From Leisingera coralii (GTDB lineage: Bacteria > Pseudomonadota > Alphaproteobacteria > Rhodobacterales > Rhodobacteraceae): 64,000 nucleotides of DNA. The notes below the pieces were generated by a model. It was not told the DNA's origin, made no database searches, and worked only from the letters and a program-made list of their open reading frames with translations. Below are positions 1 to 8,097 of this stretch, piece by piece; the stretch's first letter is position 1, and every line of letters begins with the position of its first letter. The stretch lies in assembly GCF_049056525.1 (NCBI RefSeq), contig NZ_JBHUPT010000030.1, forward strand, positions 62,001 through 126,000, in the 5' to 3' direction. The position numbers were made by a program, and so were the translations under genes.

Positions 1-381
1 CTCGACCGGCGGGTTCTTCATCGCGAACGCTTCGGCGCGGCCCATCACGATGCAGTTGGTGATGATCAGGCCGACGAAGACCGACAGGGTCTTGGAAATC
101 TCAAAGGCATAGGCTTTGAGCACCTGGTCCACCAGGATCACCAGCGAGGCGATGATCACCATCTGCACGATGATCCGGATCGAGCCCGGGATCTGGTTGC
201 GCAGGATCGAGATGAACATCGACGAGAACGCGGTCACAAAGGTCACCGCCAGGGTCATCACGAACGCCACCTGCAGCGAGGAGGTCACGGCCAGCGCCGA
301 GCAGATGCCCAGCACCTGCAGGGTGATCGGGTTGTTGTCGACCAGCGGGTCGACCAGCATTTCCTTTCTGGTCTGCGCCAT
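1..381 (-). CDS. nqrD: Na+-translocating NADH:quinone reductase subunit D (partial)
   Basis: Integral membrane subunit of the sodium-pumping NADH:ubiquinone reductase. The visible 127 codons begin MAQTRKEMLVDPLVDNNP and continue through hydrophobic helices with the conserved stretch around NCIVMGRAEAFA, as in NqrD/RnfD-type antiporter-like subunits that ligate the shared membrane iron centre with NqrE. The ATG overlaps the nqrC stop as TGATG, so the two are translationally coupled. The C-terminal part, and presumably nqrE and nqrF, lie to the left of the window. NqrD is normally a little over 200 residues, so roughly 60% is present. Identification is by sequence pattern and operon order and is secure. 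Confidence 0.95.
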   Translation of the reverse strand, partial: MAQTRKEMLVDPLVDNNPITLQVLGICSALAVTSSLQVAFVMTLAVTFVTAFSSMFISILRNQIPGSIRIIVQMVIIASLVILVDQVLKAYAFEISKTLSVFVGLIITNCIVMGRAEAFAMKNPPVE

Positions 382-1184
382 CAGATGTCTCCCGCTTGCA
401 GGGCGTCAAGGAAAGGCCCGTAGCCTTCTTCGCCCATCCAGAATTTCACCAGGTTGTCCACGCCGACCGAAGTCAGCGTCGCGCCGGCCAGCGCATCGAT
501 ATGGTGCTCCGGCCCGGCCGGGCCTTGGGTCTTGGCAACGCTGATCTGCAGCGCGCCGCTTTCGTCATGCAGCTTCTTGCCGCTCCACAGCGCTTTCCAG
601 CGCGGGTTGTCCACCTCGGCGCCCAGGCCCGGGGTTTCGCCGTGCTGATAGAACTGCAAGCCATAGATGTCGTTGCCGTTCTCCTCCACCGCGATGAAGC
701 CATAGAGGGTGGACCACAGGCCGTAGCCGTGGATCGGCAGGATCACCTTGTCCAGGTCGCCGTTTTCCTCGCGCAGCAGGTACACGGTCTTGTAGCGCGA
801 CTGGCGGCCGATGCCGGCCGGATCGTTCTCCAGCTCGCGGCTCAGCTCCGGATCCTGCGCGGCGGCCAGATCGTCAAAGCTGGCGGCCTCGAACTGCTCG
901 GTGAACTCGCCGGTTTCCAGATCCAGCACCTGCGGTTCGAACGCGGCAAAGGCTTCGGCGACATTCTGGCCCGGCTCATAGAGGCCGGCCACCTGCAGAA
1001 CGTTCAGCTGCTTGTCGCGCTTCTTGTTGGTTTCCTGCACCGGGCGCAGCGACACGGCGGCGGTGGACACGATCATCGAGGCCACCAGGCAGACGGCGAC
1101 GGCGATGAACACGGTCTTGCCAACCGAGTCCGGCGATGCGGCGAGGAAGCGGCCAATCAGGCCCTTGCTTTGGGGATCAGCCAT
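381..1184 (-). CDS. nqrC: Na+-translocating NADH:quinone reductase subunit C
   Basis: Periplasm-facing flavoprotein subunit of the Na+-NQR pump; it carries a covalently bound FMN in the electron path from NqrF to NqrB. The 267-residue protein has one N-terminal membrane helix (about residues 22-45, TVFIAVAVCLVASMIV) followed by a soluble FMN-binding domain. The flavinylation motif appears as AGATLTS with the acceptor threonine near residue 236; most NqrC proteins have SGATLTS, so Ser to Ala at the first position is a mild variation. FMN attachment needs the ApbE transferase, not seen in the window. The start overlaps the end of nqrB by 8 bases and the stop overlaps the nqrD start. Confidence 0.95.
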   Translation of the reverse strand: MADPQSKGLIGRFLAASPDSVGKTVFIAVAVCLVASMIVSTAAVSLRPVQETNKKRDKQLNVLQVAGLYEPGQNVAEAFAAFEPQVLDLETGEFTEQFEAASFDDLAAAQDPELSRELENDPAGIGRQSRYKTVYLLREENGDLDKVILPIHGYGLWSTLYGFIAVEENGNDIYGLQFYQHGETPGLGAEVDNPRWKALWSGKKLHDESGALQISVAKTQGPAGPEHHIDALAGATLTSVGVDNLVKFWMGEEGYGPFLDALQAGDI

Positions 1185-2385
1185 GGCGGCGCGCCCTCCG
1201 TTTGATGTTTGCCTGCACGACGAAGTAGTCGATCAGCGGTGCAAAGACGTTGCCGAACAGGATCGCCAGCATCATGCCTTCGGGGAAGGCCGGGTTCAGC
1301 ACCCGGATCAGCACCACCATCACCCCGATCAGCGCGCCATAGATCAGGCGGCCCATGTTGGTGTGGCTGGCCGAAACCGGCTCGGTCACCATGAACACCA
1401 GGCCAAAGGCATAGCCGCCCAGCACCAGGTGCCAGTACCAGGGCATCGCAAACATCGGGTTGGTGTCGGAGCCGATGAGGTTCAGCAGCATCGAGAAGGC
1501 AATCATGCCGCCCAGGCAGCCCACGATCAGGCGCCAGTTGGCAATCCTGGTGGCCAGCAGGAACACCAGGCCGATGGCGCAGGCCAGTGTCGAGGTCTCG
1601 CCAAAGCTGCCCTGAATGGTGCCATAGAAGGCATCCGACCATTCAATGCCCTTGGCGGCCAGCGCCTGCACGCCGTCGGCGGCGGAAACCCCCAGCGCGG
1701 TGGCGCCGGAGAAGCCGTCAACCGGGGTCCAGACGGAGTCGCCCGACATGTTGGCCGGGTAGGCGAAATACAGGAACGCACGGCCGGTCAGCGCCGGGTT
1801 CAGGAAGTTCTTGCCGGTGCCGCCAAAGACTTCCTTGCCGATCACCACGCCAAAGATGATGCCAAGCGCAACCTGCCACAGCGGCGCTGAGGCCGGCATG
1901 ATAAGGGCATAAAGCATCGAGGTGACCAGGAAGCCCTCGTTCACCTCATGGCCGCGGACGGTGGCAAAGATGACTTCGAAGATGCCGCCCGCAACCAGCG
2001 TCACGATGTAGATCGGCAGGAAATACAGGAAGCCGTGGGCGATATTGGCCATCGGGTTGGCTGCATCCAGCGAAATGCCGAACACCTGCAGCAGGGCAAT
2101 CCGCCAGCCGGTCGCCGCATCAGCGCCAAGCGCGGCAATTGCCGAGTTCGCCTGATAGCCGGTGTTCCACATGCCCCACAGGATGCAGGGGATGGTGGCG
2201 ATCACCACATAGGTCATGATCCGCTTCATATCGATGTAGGAGCGGGCATGCGGCGCCACGGTGGTGACGGTTTTCGGGGTGTAAAGGAAGGACTCCACCA
2301 TTTCGTAGACGGGGAAGTACTTCTCGTACTTGCCACCCTTCTCGAAATGCGGCTCGATCCTGTCAAAGAAGCTGCGCAATCCCAT
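1177..2385 (-). CDS. nqrB: Na+-translocating NADH:quinone reductase subunit B
   Basis: Large membrane subunit of Na+-NQR, holding a covalent FMN, the riboflavin site and the sodium path. 402 residues with multiple hydrophobic segments. The flavinylation motif DGFSGATAL is present with the acceptor threonine at residue 229, corresponding to Thr236 of the Vibrio enzyme. The glycine-rich segment around GKEVFGGTGKNFLNPALTGRAF is typical of NqrB/RnfD. It follows nqrA by 5 bases and overlaps nqrC, consistent with one nqrABCD(EF) transcript running leftward. Confidence 0.96.
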   Translation of the reverse strand: MGLRSFFDRIEPHFEKGGKYEKYFPVYEMVESFLYTPKTVTTVAPHARSYIDMKRIMTYVVIATIPCILWGMWNTGYQANSAIAALGADAATGWRIALLQVFGISLDAANPMANIAHGFLYFLPIYIVTLVAGGIFEVIFATVRGHEVNEGFLVTSMLYALIMPASAPLWQVALGIIFGVVIGKEVFGGTGKNFLNPALTGRAFLYFAYPANMSGDSVWTPVDGFSGATALGVSAADGVQALAAKGIEWSDAFYGTIQGSFGETSTLACAIGLVFLLATRIANWRLIVGCLGGMIAFSMLLNLIGSDTNPMFAMPWYWHLVLGGYAFGLVFMVTEPVSASHTNMGRLIYGALIGVMVVLIRVLNPAFPEGMMLAILFGNVFAPLIDYFVVQANIKRRARRHG

Positions 2386-2390
2386 CCGGC

Positions 2391-3734
2391 TCAGCCCTCC
2401 TTTTCAATCTTGGTCAGGCAGTCGCGCAGCGCCAGCCCGTATTCGTACTTGGCCGGGCAGGCAAAGCCGACGAGGCCCATGTCCTCTTCGTCGAGCTCCA
2501 GCGCGCCCAGCTCCTGTGCGGTGTCGGTGTCCATGACCAGCAGCGCGCGCAGCAGCTGCGTCGGCAGGTAGTCCTGCGGCATCAGCCGCTCGAAGGTGCC
2601 GGTGGGCACCATCGCCCGGCGGCCGCCATTGAGGTTGCTGGTCAGGTTAAACAGCTTGCGGGACAGAGCAGAGCCCAGCACCGGCTGCACGGCGTATTTG
2701 CCGGGCATCGGGCGGATCCAGCCCATCGGGATCTGCTCGCGGTCTTCCTCGATGATGGCGACCTGGCGGGCGAAACGGCCGAGGTAGGCCAGCGGGCCTG
2801 CCGCCTGGCGGCCCGACAGGATCGAACCGGAGATCACCCGCACCGGGCCGTCCAGGGCGATCTCGCCGCGGGTCAGCTCCTCGGTGGAGGCGCCCGTCAC
2901 GGTGCGGACCAGACGCGGCTGGCGCGCAGCGGGACCGGCCAGCGCAACCACGGTGGAAGGGTCCAGATGACCGGTCATCAGCAGGCGGCCGATGGCGATC
3001 ACGTCCTGATAGGACACGGTCCAGACCTGATCGTCGGCGCGGACCGGGTGCAGGAAGTGGATGTGGGTGCCAGCCAGGCCCGACGGGTGCGGCCCGTCAA
3101 AGGCTGCAGCCTCCACACCGGCAAGATTGGCACCGGGGATGCTGTCGCCTGCCTTCTGGCACAGGAAGGTGGTGCCGTCGGTCAGCAGGGTAATCGCCTT
3201 CAGGCCGGTCTCGAATGCCTCGGCAGCGTCGTTGATGATCACCGCGGCATCAGCGGCCAGCGGCTCGCTGTCCGTCGCGGTGACGAAAATCGCTTCGGGC
3301 TTGGACCCCGGCTGCGGCATCTTGGAATAGGGACGGGTGCGGAACGCACCCCACAGGCCGGCCGCGCACAGCTTGGCGGTCAGGCCCTCGGCCGTGCCGG
3401 CATCGCCAACGGCGGAGAAATCCATGCCCTTGTCTTCGGCATCCGAAACCTCGATCACCACGCTTTGCAGCACCCGGCGCGCACCGCGGTTGATCGCCAC
3501 GACCTTGCCGGTCATCGGCGCAACCATCACCGCGTCTTCGGCATCCTTGTGGCAGAACAGCGGGGTGCCGCGCTGGACCTCGTCGCCTTCCTGCACCAGC
3601 ATGCGGGGTTTCAGGCCCAGATAGTCGGGGCCAAGCACCGCCACCGACGTGATTGCGGGGCCCGGGTGGATGACCTGCTCCGGTGCGCCTGTCACCGGCA
3701 GATCGAGCCCTTTCCTCAAGTTAAATGTTTTCAT
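2391..3734 (-). CDS. nqrA: Na+-translocating NADH:quinone reductase subunit A
   Basis: Peripheral cytoplasmic subunit of the sodium pump, implicated in quinone binding. The protein starts MKTFNLRKGLDLPVTGAP, the usual NqrA N-terminus, and has the biotinyl-lipoyl-like segment (VQEGDEVQRGTPLFCHKD). The ATG at 3734 was chosen because a GGAGGG lies upstream of it, whereas an upstream in-frame ATG at 3755 would place that site inside the gene. At 447 residues the length is normal for the family. First gene of the leftward nqr operon; the promoter should lie in 3735-3990. Confidence 0.95.
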   Translation of the reverse strand: MKTFNLRKGLDLPVTGAPEQVIHPGPAITSVAVLGPDYLGLKPRMLVQEGDEVQRGTPLFCHKDAEDAVMVAPMTGKVVAINRGARRVLQSVVIEVSDAEDKGMDFSAVGDAGTAEGLTAKLCAAGLWGAFRTRPYSKMPQPGSKPEAIFVTATDSEPLAADAAVIINDAAEAFETGLKAITLLTDGTTFLCQKAGDSIPGANLAGVEAAAFDGPHPSGLAGTHIHFLHPVRADDQVWTVSYQDVIAIGRLLMTGHLDPSTVVALAGPAARQPRLVRTVTGASTEELTRGEIALDGPVRVISGSILSGRQAAGPLAYLGRFARQVAIIEEDREQIPMGWIRPMPGKYAVQPVLGSALSRKLFNLTSNLNGGRRAMVPTGTFERLMPQDYLPTQLLRALLVMDTDTAQELGALELDEEDMGLVGFACPAKYEYGLALRDCLTKIEKEG

Positions 3735-4091
3735 ATTTGCGCTACGTCCCTCCAAGGCCGAATCCCGAGGCGGTTCTTACCCCGTTCCGGCAGCGGCGGC
3801 AAAGAAAACGCACAAAACGCCGTTTTCCGCACATCCGCACAGCCTGTCCTGATTTCCGGCGCACTCGAATCAAATTCGGCACCGATTGGCAAGGCTGTCC
3901 CCCGGCCTGTTCCCCAATTTCCTGTGCATGCCGCGCTTTTACCAGTCTGTTGGCGCTCACGGTCCTCGGGAAACCGTCAAAGCGGACTGCCGGAAACGGC
4001 AACGCCGTTCCGGCAGGCGCCGCCAAAGCGGGCCAGTGTGCCTGTCAGTCTCAACAGGCTGTAGAAACTGATTCTACCAAATACTGCTTAG
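3735..4091. other. Intergenic region: nqr promoter side and hairpin after the enolase-family gene
   Basis: No gene seen. The right part contains a strong stem-loop: TGCCGGAAACGGC at 3988-4000 pairs with 4004-4015 around an AAC loop with one bulged A. It lies downstream of the leftward gene ending at 4092 and probably marks that operon's 3' end, although no U-tract follows it. The left part (3735-3985) should hold the nqrA promoter, but no convincing -35/-10 pair could be picked. Confidence 0.45.
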
Positions 4092-5216
4092 TCAGGCGTC
4101 CCAGACCGCCTGCGGTTCGCCCATCAGATCGCGGTCGACGGTGATCCCCAGCCCCGGCGCATCCGGCACCAGCACGCCGCCGTCCTTTACGGCTGCGTCG
4201 AACTCCGCCGTTTTCAGCGTCACCATGTCCCGGCAATCCAGAATGCAGCGCAAGGACCGCTCCGGCACCGTGGCGCCCAGATGGGCAATGGCAGAGAACG
4301 CCACCACCGAGCCGACGGTATCCTGCACGCTCACGGTCGCGCCCGCGGCCAGGCACATGTCGCGGTGCCGCCGCCCATGGGTCAGCCCGCCGGCCTTGGA
4401 GATCTTGAGGCCGATACCGTCGGCCACATCCTCCGCCAGCATCAGCGCGATGTCCTCATCCTGCTGCACCAGCTCATCCAGGATGATCGGCACAGTGCAG
4501 CGCTTGCGCAGCGACATGGTCTCGCGCCAGGTCTTGCAGGGCGCCTCCAGCACGAAATCCAATCCCTCGGGCAGCATCCGAAGCATCCGCAGCGCGGTTT
4601 CCGGCGTCAGCCCGCCATTGGCATCGACCAGGAAGAACTCGCCCGGCTGCCGGTCGGCCAGCGACGCGCGGATGCGTTCGGCGTCCAGCGCCGGACCGCC
4701 CTCGCTGTCCAGCGCGCCGATTTTCACCGAATGGCCCAGGTATCCCATCTCCCGGTGCTGCGCGACGCGGGCGCGCATGTCCTCGGGGGAGCCTGCATAG
4801 ATCGAGGAAATCACCGGCAGGCGTTTCCCGGTAGAGCCGCCCAGCAGCTCGCAGACCGGCAAGTTCACCGATTTGCCGAACAGGTCCCAGCAGGCCAGAT
4901 CAATTGCAGACTTGGCATGGTTATGGCCGAGCAGAGCCTCATCCATCGCCTCGTTGATGCGGTCCATCTGCCGCGGGTCGCGGCCCAGGAGATAGGGCGC
5001 AATCTCAGTGATCCCGGCCCGCGCGCCCAGGGCGTGCGAGGCGATGTAGGTGGAGCCGAACGGGGTGCTTTCGCCCCAGCCCTCCAGCCCGGTATCGGTG
5101 GTGATGCGCACGAAAGACGCATCAAAGCTGCGGTACTCCCGCCCGCCCGACAGCATGTAGACGCCGCCGGAATAGGGCAGATCCAGTTGATACAGCTCGA
5201 TTTTCTTGATCTTCAT
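4092..5216 (-). CDS. Enolase-superfamily enzyme (mandelate racemase/muconate lactonizing type)
   Basis: A 374-residue enolase-superfamily protein, with capping domain (about 1-125) and TIM barrel. The metal-binding triad is D198 (VDAN), E224 (LEAPC) and D247 (LDEL); acid/base lysines are K165 (HSVKIG) and K271 (LKISKAGG). The usual KxK motif is reduced to SVK, which leaves one lysine on each face, the arrangement used by proline-betaine/hydroxyproline-betaine racemases and cis-3-hydroxyproline dehydratases. The protein differs clearly from the true HpbD at 36932-38035. Its operon contains a Rieske oxygenase, two dehydrogenases and sits beside a betaine transporter, so a cyclic amino acid or its betaine is a likely substrate (inference). 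It overlaps the upstream alcohol dehydrogenase by 4 bases. Confidence 0.85.
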   Translation of the reverse strand: MKIKKIELYQLDLPYSGGVYMLSGGREYRSFDASFVRITTDTGLEGWGESTPFGSTYIASHALGARAGITEIAPYLLGRDPRQMDRINEAMDEALLGHNHAKSAIDLACWDLFGKSVNLPVCELLGGSTGKRLPVISSIYAGSPEDMRARVAQHREMGYLGHSVKIGALDSEGGPALDAERIRASLADRQPGEFFLVDANGGLTPETALRMLRMLPEGLDFVLEAPCKTWRETMSLRKRCTVPIILDELVQQDEDIALMLAEDVADGIGLKISKAGGLTHGRRHRDMCLAAGATVSVQDTVGSVVAFSAIAHLGATVPERSLRCILDCRDMVTLKTAEFDAAVKDGGVLVPDAPGLGITVDRDLMGEPQAVWDA

Positions 5217-6307
5217 TCGGCGGCCTCCGGGATCATCAGCACCAGCTTGCCGGTGTGCTTCTTGCTCAGGAAGTCCTCCTGCGCCGTTGCAATCTCGCTC
5301 AGCGGATAGGTCTTGGCCACCAGCGGGCGGATTTCCCCGGCTTCGATGTAGGAGATCAGATTGGCGAACACCTCATCCTCCTGGAAGGTGCAGCCCATCA
5401 GGGTCAGGTCCTTGAGGTAGAGCGTGCGCACGTCGATCTCGCTGATCGGCCCGGCGATGGCGCCGGCGGTGGTGTAACGGCCGCCGCGCCGTAAAACGTC
5501 CAGAAAAGATGGCCATTGCGGACCGGCGACCAGATCGACCACCACGTCGATGGAGCCTTCGCCCAGCTCCTTCACCAGATCTGCGTTGCGGTCGACAACC
5601 CGGTCGGCGCCAAGTGCCAGAACCTCATCCGCCTTGGCGGCGGAGGACAGCGCTATCACTGTGGCGCCGCGGCGTTTTGCCAGTTGCACAGCAGCGGAGC
5701 CAACGCCGCCCGAGGCGCCGGAGATCAGCACGGTTTCGGCGCCGAGGCCCACCCGGTGCAGCATGTTCTCTGCCGTGGAATAGGCGCAGGGGATCGAGGC
5801 CAGCTCGGCATCGGACCAGTCGCAGTTCACCGCGTGAGTTTCCCGCGCAGGCGCCACCGCGAACTGGGCAAAGCCGCCATCGCATTCGCTGCCGAAGGTC
5901 CAGCATTCATAAGGGCGGTAATCGACGTAAGAACGCAGCATGTTGCGCACCAGAACCCGCTCGCCGATACGGGAGGCGTCAACCCCCTCCCCCACCGCGG
6001 CGATGTGGCCGCAGGCATCTGCGCCTTGAATGCGGGGGAATTCCAGCGGCTTGCCGGACCAGCTGGCGTCGTCGTCGTTGACGCTGTCAAAGCCGGTGGC
6101 GCCGCCCGCGTTGGTGTCGGCATCCACCGCCTTGGAATACCAGCCGATGCGGGTGTTGATGTCGGTATTGTTGATGCCCGCCGCCGCCACACGGATCAGC
6201 ACCTCGCCCGGGCCGGGCTGCGGCACCGGCACGTCGGTGCGGTAGTCCAGTTTCTCGATGCCGCCGTGGCCGGTCAGCAGAACGGCCGCCATCTTATTGG
6301 GGATCAT
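5213..6307 (-). CDS. Zinc-type alcohol dehydrogenase family oxidoreductase (MDR)
   Basis: Medium-chain dehydrogenase/reductase, 364 residues. The GroES-like N-terminal half includes GEVLIRVAAAGINNTDIN and an insertion with GATGFDSVNDDDAS seen in a subset of bacterial members. The Rossmann half has ISGASGGVGSAAVQLAKRRG near residues 188-207. The catalytic cysteine is replaced by Asn in the NNTDI stretch, suggesting a zinc-free, quinone-oxidoreductase-like enzyme rather than a classical alcohol dehydrogenase (inference). Translation starts from an ATG preceded by GGGAGG. It is coupled to the downstream enolase-family gene; a pair of hairpins lies between it and the upstream small gene. Confidence 0.8.
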   Translation of the reverse strand: MIPNKMAAVLLTGHGGIEKLDYRTDVPVPQPGPGEVLIRVAAAGINNTDINTRIGWYSKAVDADTNAGGATGFDSVNDDDASWSGKPLEFPRIQGADACGHIAAVGEGVDASRIGERVLVRNMLRSYVDYRPYECWTFGSECDGGFAQFAVAPARETHAVNCDWSDAELASIPCAYSTAENMLHRVGLGAETVLISGASGGVGSAAVQLAKRRGATVIALSSAAKADEVLALGADRVVDRNADLVKELGEGSIDVVVDLVAGPQWPSFLDVLRRGGRYTTAGAIAGPISEIDVRTLYLKDLTLMGCTFQEDEVFANLISYIEAGEIRPLVAKTYPLSEIATAQEDFLSKKHTGKLVLMIPEAAE

Positions 6308-6333
6308 GCCCGTACCTCCCTTTGGAAATTAGA

Positions 6334-6393
6334 TTGGCCGGCCCTCCCCTGCCGGCCAAAACAGGCTGCTGTCCCCGCGGGGACAACAGCCTG
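6334..6393 (-). terminator. Double hairpin inside the leftward catabolic operon
   Basis: Two adjacent stem-loops. On the transcribed minus strand the first is the long stem CAGGCTG...CAGCCTG (6362-6393) with an inner TGTCCCC/GGGGACA arm, followed by TTTT; the second is TTGGCCGGC...GCCGGCCAA (6334-6359). Together they can act as a partial intrinsic terminator or mRNA-stabilising structure separating the Rieske-ALDH-small protein genes from the dehydrogenase-enolase pair. Confidence 0.6.
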
Positions 6394-6402
6394 AAACTTG
6401 TG

Positions 6403-6642
6403 TCACAGCTCCAGCGGATGCGCCCGGCCGCGGTCCGCCAGGCGGCGGTTCAGCTCTTTCGCTTCCGGCAGCCCGGCCTCCAGCGCAAAGACAAAGGCGT
6501 GGGTCAGGTAGAAGCAGGCGGCGTCGATATTGCCCGCCTCCTCAGCCATGTCACCGGCCAGCGTGTAAAGCCGGACCAGCTCTGCGCTGTCCTTGTCTTC
6601 ATGCGCCTGCAGAAGCGCCCGGTCGAGGTCTGCGCGCTCCAT
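6403..6642 (-). CDS. Small TPR-like hypothetical protein
   Basis: A 79-residue acidic, all-helical protein (MERADLDRALLQAHEDKDSA...). The pattern, two antiparallel helices with small residues at A/G positions such as LVRLYTLAGDMAEEAGNIDAACFYLTHAFVFALEAG, resembles a single tetratricopeptide-like hairpin pair. It lies 3 bases after the aldehyde dehydrogenase stop in the same orientation, so it is probably a genuine small operon member. The function is not recognised; a protein-interaction or stability role for the neighbouring enzymes would fit. Confidence 0.7.
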   Translation of the reverse strand: MERADLDRALLQAHEDKDSAELVRLYTLAGDMAEEAGNIDAACFYLTHAFVFALEAGLPEAKELNRRLADRGRAHPLEL

Positions 6643-6645
6643 CTC

Positions 6646-8097
6646 TCAGCCCTTCAGCGAAATCGCGATGTTCTTGGTGCGCACATAATTATAAAGCGCC
6701 TCCAAGCCCTTCTCGCGGCCGAAGCCGGATTTGCCGACGCCGCCGAAGGGGGTGGAGATGCCGCCCGCGAACCATTCGTTCACAAACACCTGACCCGCCC
6801 GCAGACGGTTCGCGACGCGATGCGCGCGCGCCAGGTCGCGGGTGAAGACGCCGGCCACCAGCCCGAACTCGGTGCCGTTCGCCATGGCAATCGCCTCCGC
6901 CTCGGTATCAAACGGCGTGAAGCAGGTGACGGGGCCAAAGATCTCTTCCTGCGCGACGCGGGACGCGGGGTCCACATCCGCCAGGATGGTCGGCGCCATG
7001 AAATAGCCCTCCCGCTCCAGCCGGGCACCGCCGGATGCCGCGCGCGCGCCGCTTTGGCGGGCGGTGGCGGTGATGGTCTCGATGCCGTCCAGCTGACGCG
7101 CCGAGATCACCGGGGTCAGGCCGGGGTTTTCCAGCCCGTGACCGACGCTGAGGCCACCCGCCAGCGCTGCGGCGCGCTCGACGGCTTCCTCATAGATCGA
7201 GCGGTGCACCAGCACCCGCGACATGGCGGAGCAGACCTGGCCGGCGTTGTAGAAGATGCCGCTTTGCAGGGAGGACATCAGCGTGTCCAGATTGGCGTCT
7301 TCAAAGGCCACCGCAGCGGATTTTCCGCCCAGCTCCATCAGCGCGGGCGTCACCGGGTTGGCGGCGGCGCGCAGGATGGCTTGGCCGGTCGGCACCGAGC
7401 CGGTGAACACGATCTGATCCACCGCCGGGCTTTCCACCAGCCGCGCGCCAAGTTCAGAGCCGATGCCATTCAGGATCGAGACCGTCCCCGCGGGGACCTC
7501 GGCGCGTTCCAGCGCCACCCCCAGCATCGCCAGCGCCATCGGGTCCAGTTCCGGCGATTTGATGATCACCGAATTGCCCGCCGCCATCGCAGGCGCCAAG
7601 GAGCGCGCAGCGATCGACACCGGGAAGTTCCACGGCACGATCTGCGCGGAGATGCCGTAAGGCTCGTAGACCGTAAAATCAGCGTAATCGAGGCCGAGCG
7701 GGATCGACTTGCCTTCGATCTTGTCGGCCATGCCGCCGTAATATTCGAAATACTGCGCGGCCTCTTCGAATTCGTCATGCGCGGCGCTGAGGCTCTTGCC
7801 GCTTTCCCGGCACAGAAGTTCAGCACCTTCGTCCGCGATGCCGCGGATCTCCGCCGCGATGCGCTGCATCAGCTGGCCGCGTTTGGCGGGCTTCATGGCG
7901 GCCAAGTCGCCGCGCTCGAAACTCGCCCGCGCCGCGTCCAGCGCCTTGGCGAGGGTTTCCTCGCCCGCCAGCGCACAGTCGCCCACGTGGCTGCCGTTGC
8001 CCGGATCCTCGACGGCCATGCGCGCACCGCCGTCGCCTTCGACCCAGGCACCGGCCAGGAAATTCCTGGCCAGCCCGTCTTTCAGGAAAGAACTCAT
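6646..8097 (-). CDS. NAD(P)-dependent aldehyde dehydrogenase
   Basis: Aldehyde dehydrogenase superfamily, 483 residues, full length. Visible motifs are the cofactor-loop IVPWNFPVSIA, the general-base glutamate in MELGGKSA, the nucleophile cysteine in NAGQVCSAMSR and the C-terminal NEWFAGGISTPFGGVGKSG. The GFG-type C-terminus and context fit a betaine-aldehyde or semialdehyde substrate, but the exact one is unknown. Its ATG overlaps the Rieske oxygenase stop (ATGA), so both belong to one transcript. Confidence 0.88.
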   Translation of the reverse strand: MSSFLKDGLARNFLAGAWVEGDGGARMAVEDPGNGSHVGDCALAGEETLAKALDAARASFERGDLAAMKPAKRGQLMQRIAAEIRGIADEGAELLCRESGKSLSAAHDEFEEAAQYFEYYGGMADKIEGKSIPLGLDYADFTVYEPYGISAQIVPWNFPVSIAARSLAPAMAAGNSVIIKSPELDPMALAMLGVALERAEVPAGTVSILNGIGSELGARLVESPAVDQIVFTGSVPTGQAILRAAANPVTPALMELGGKSAAVAFEDANLDTLMSSLQSGIFYNAGQVCSAMSRVLVHRSIYEEAVERAAALAGGLSVGHGLENPGLTPVISARQLDGIETITATARQSGARAASGGARLEREGYFMAPTILADVDPASRVAQEEIFGPVTCFTPFDTEAEAIAMANGTEFGLVAGVFTRDLARAHRVANRLRAGQVFVNEWFAGGISTPFGGVGKSGFGREKGLEALYNYVRTKNIAISLKG

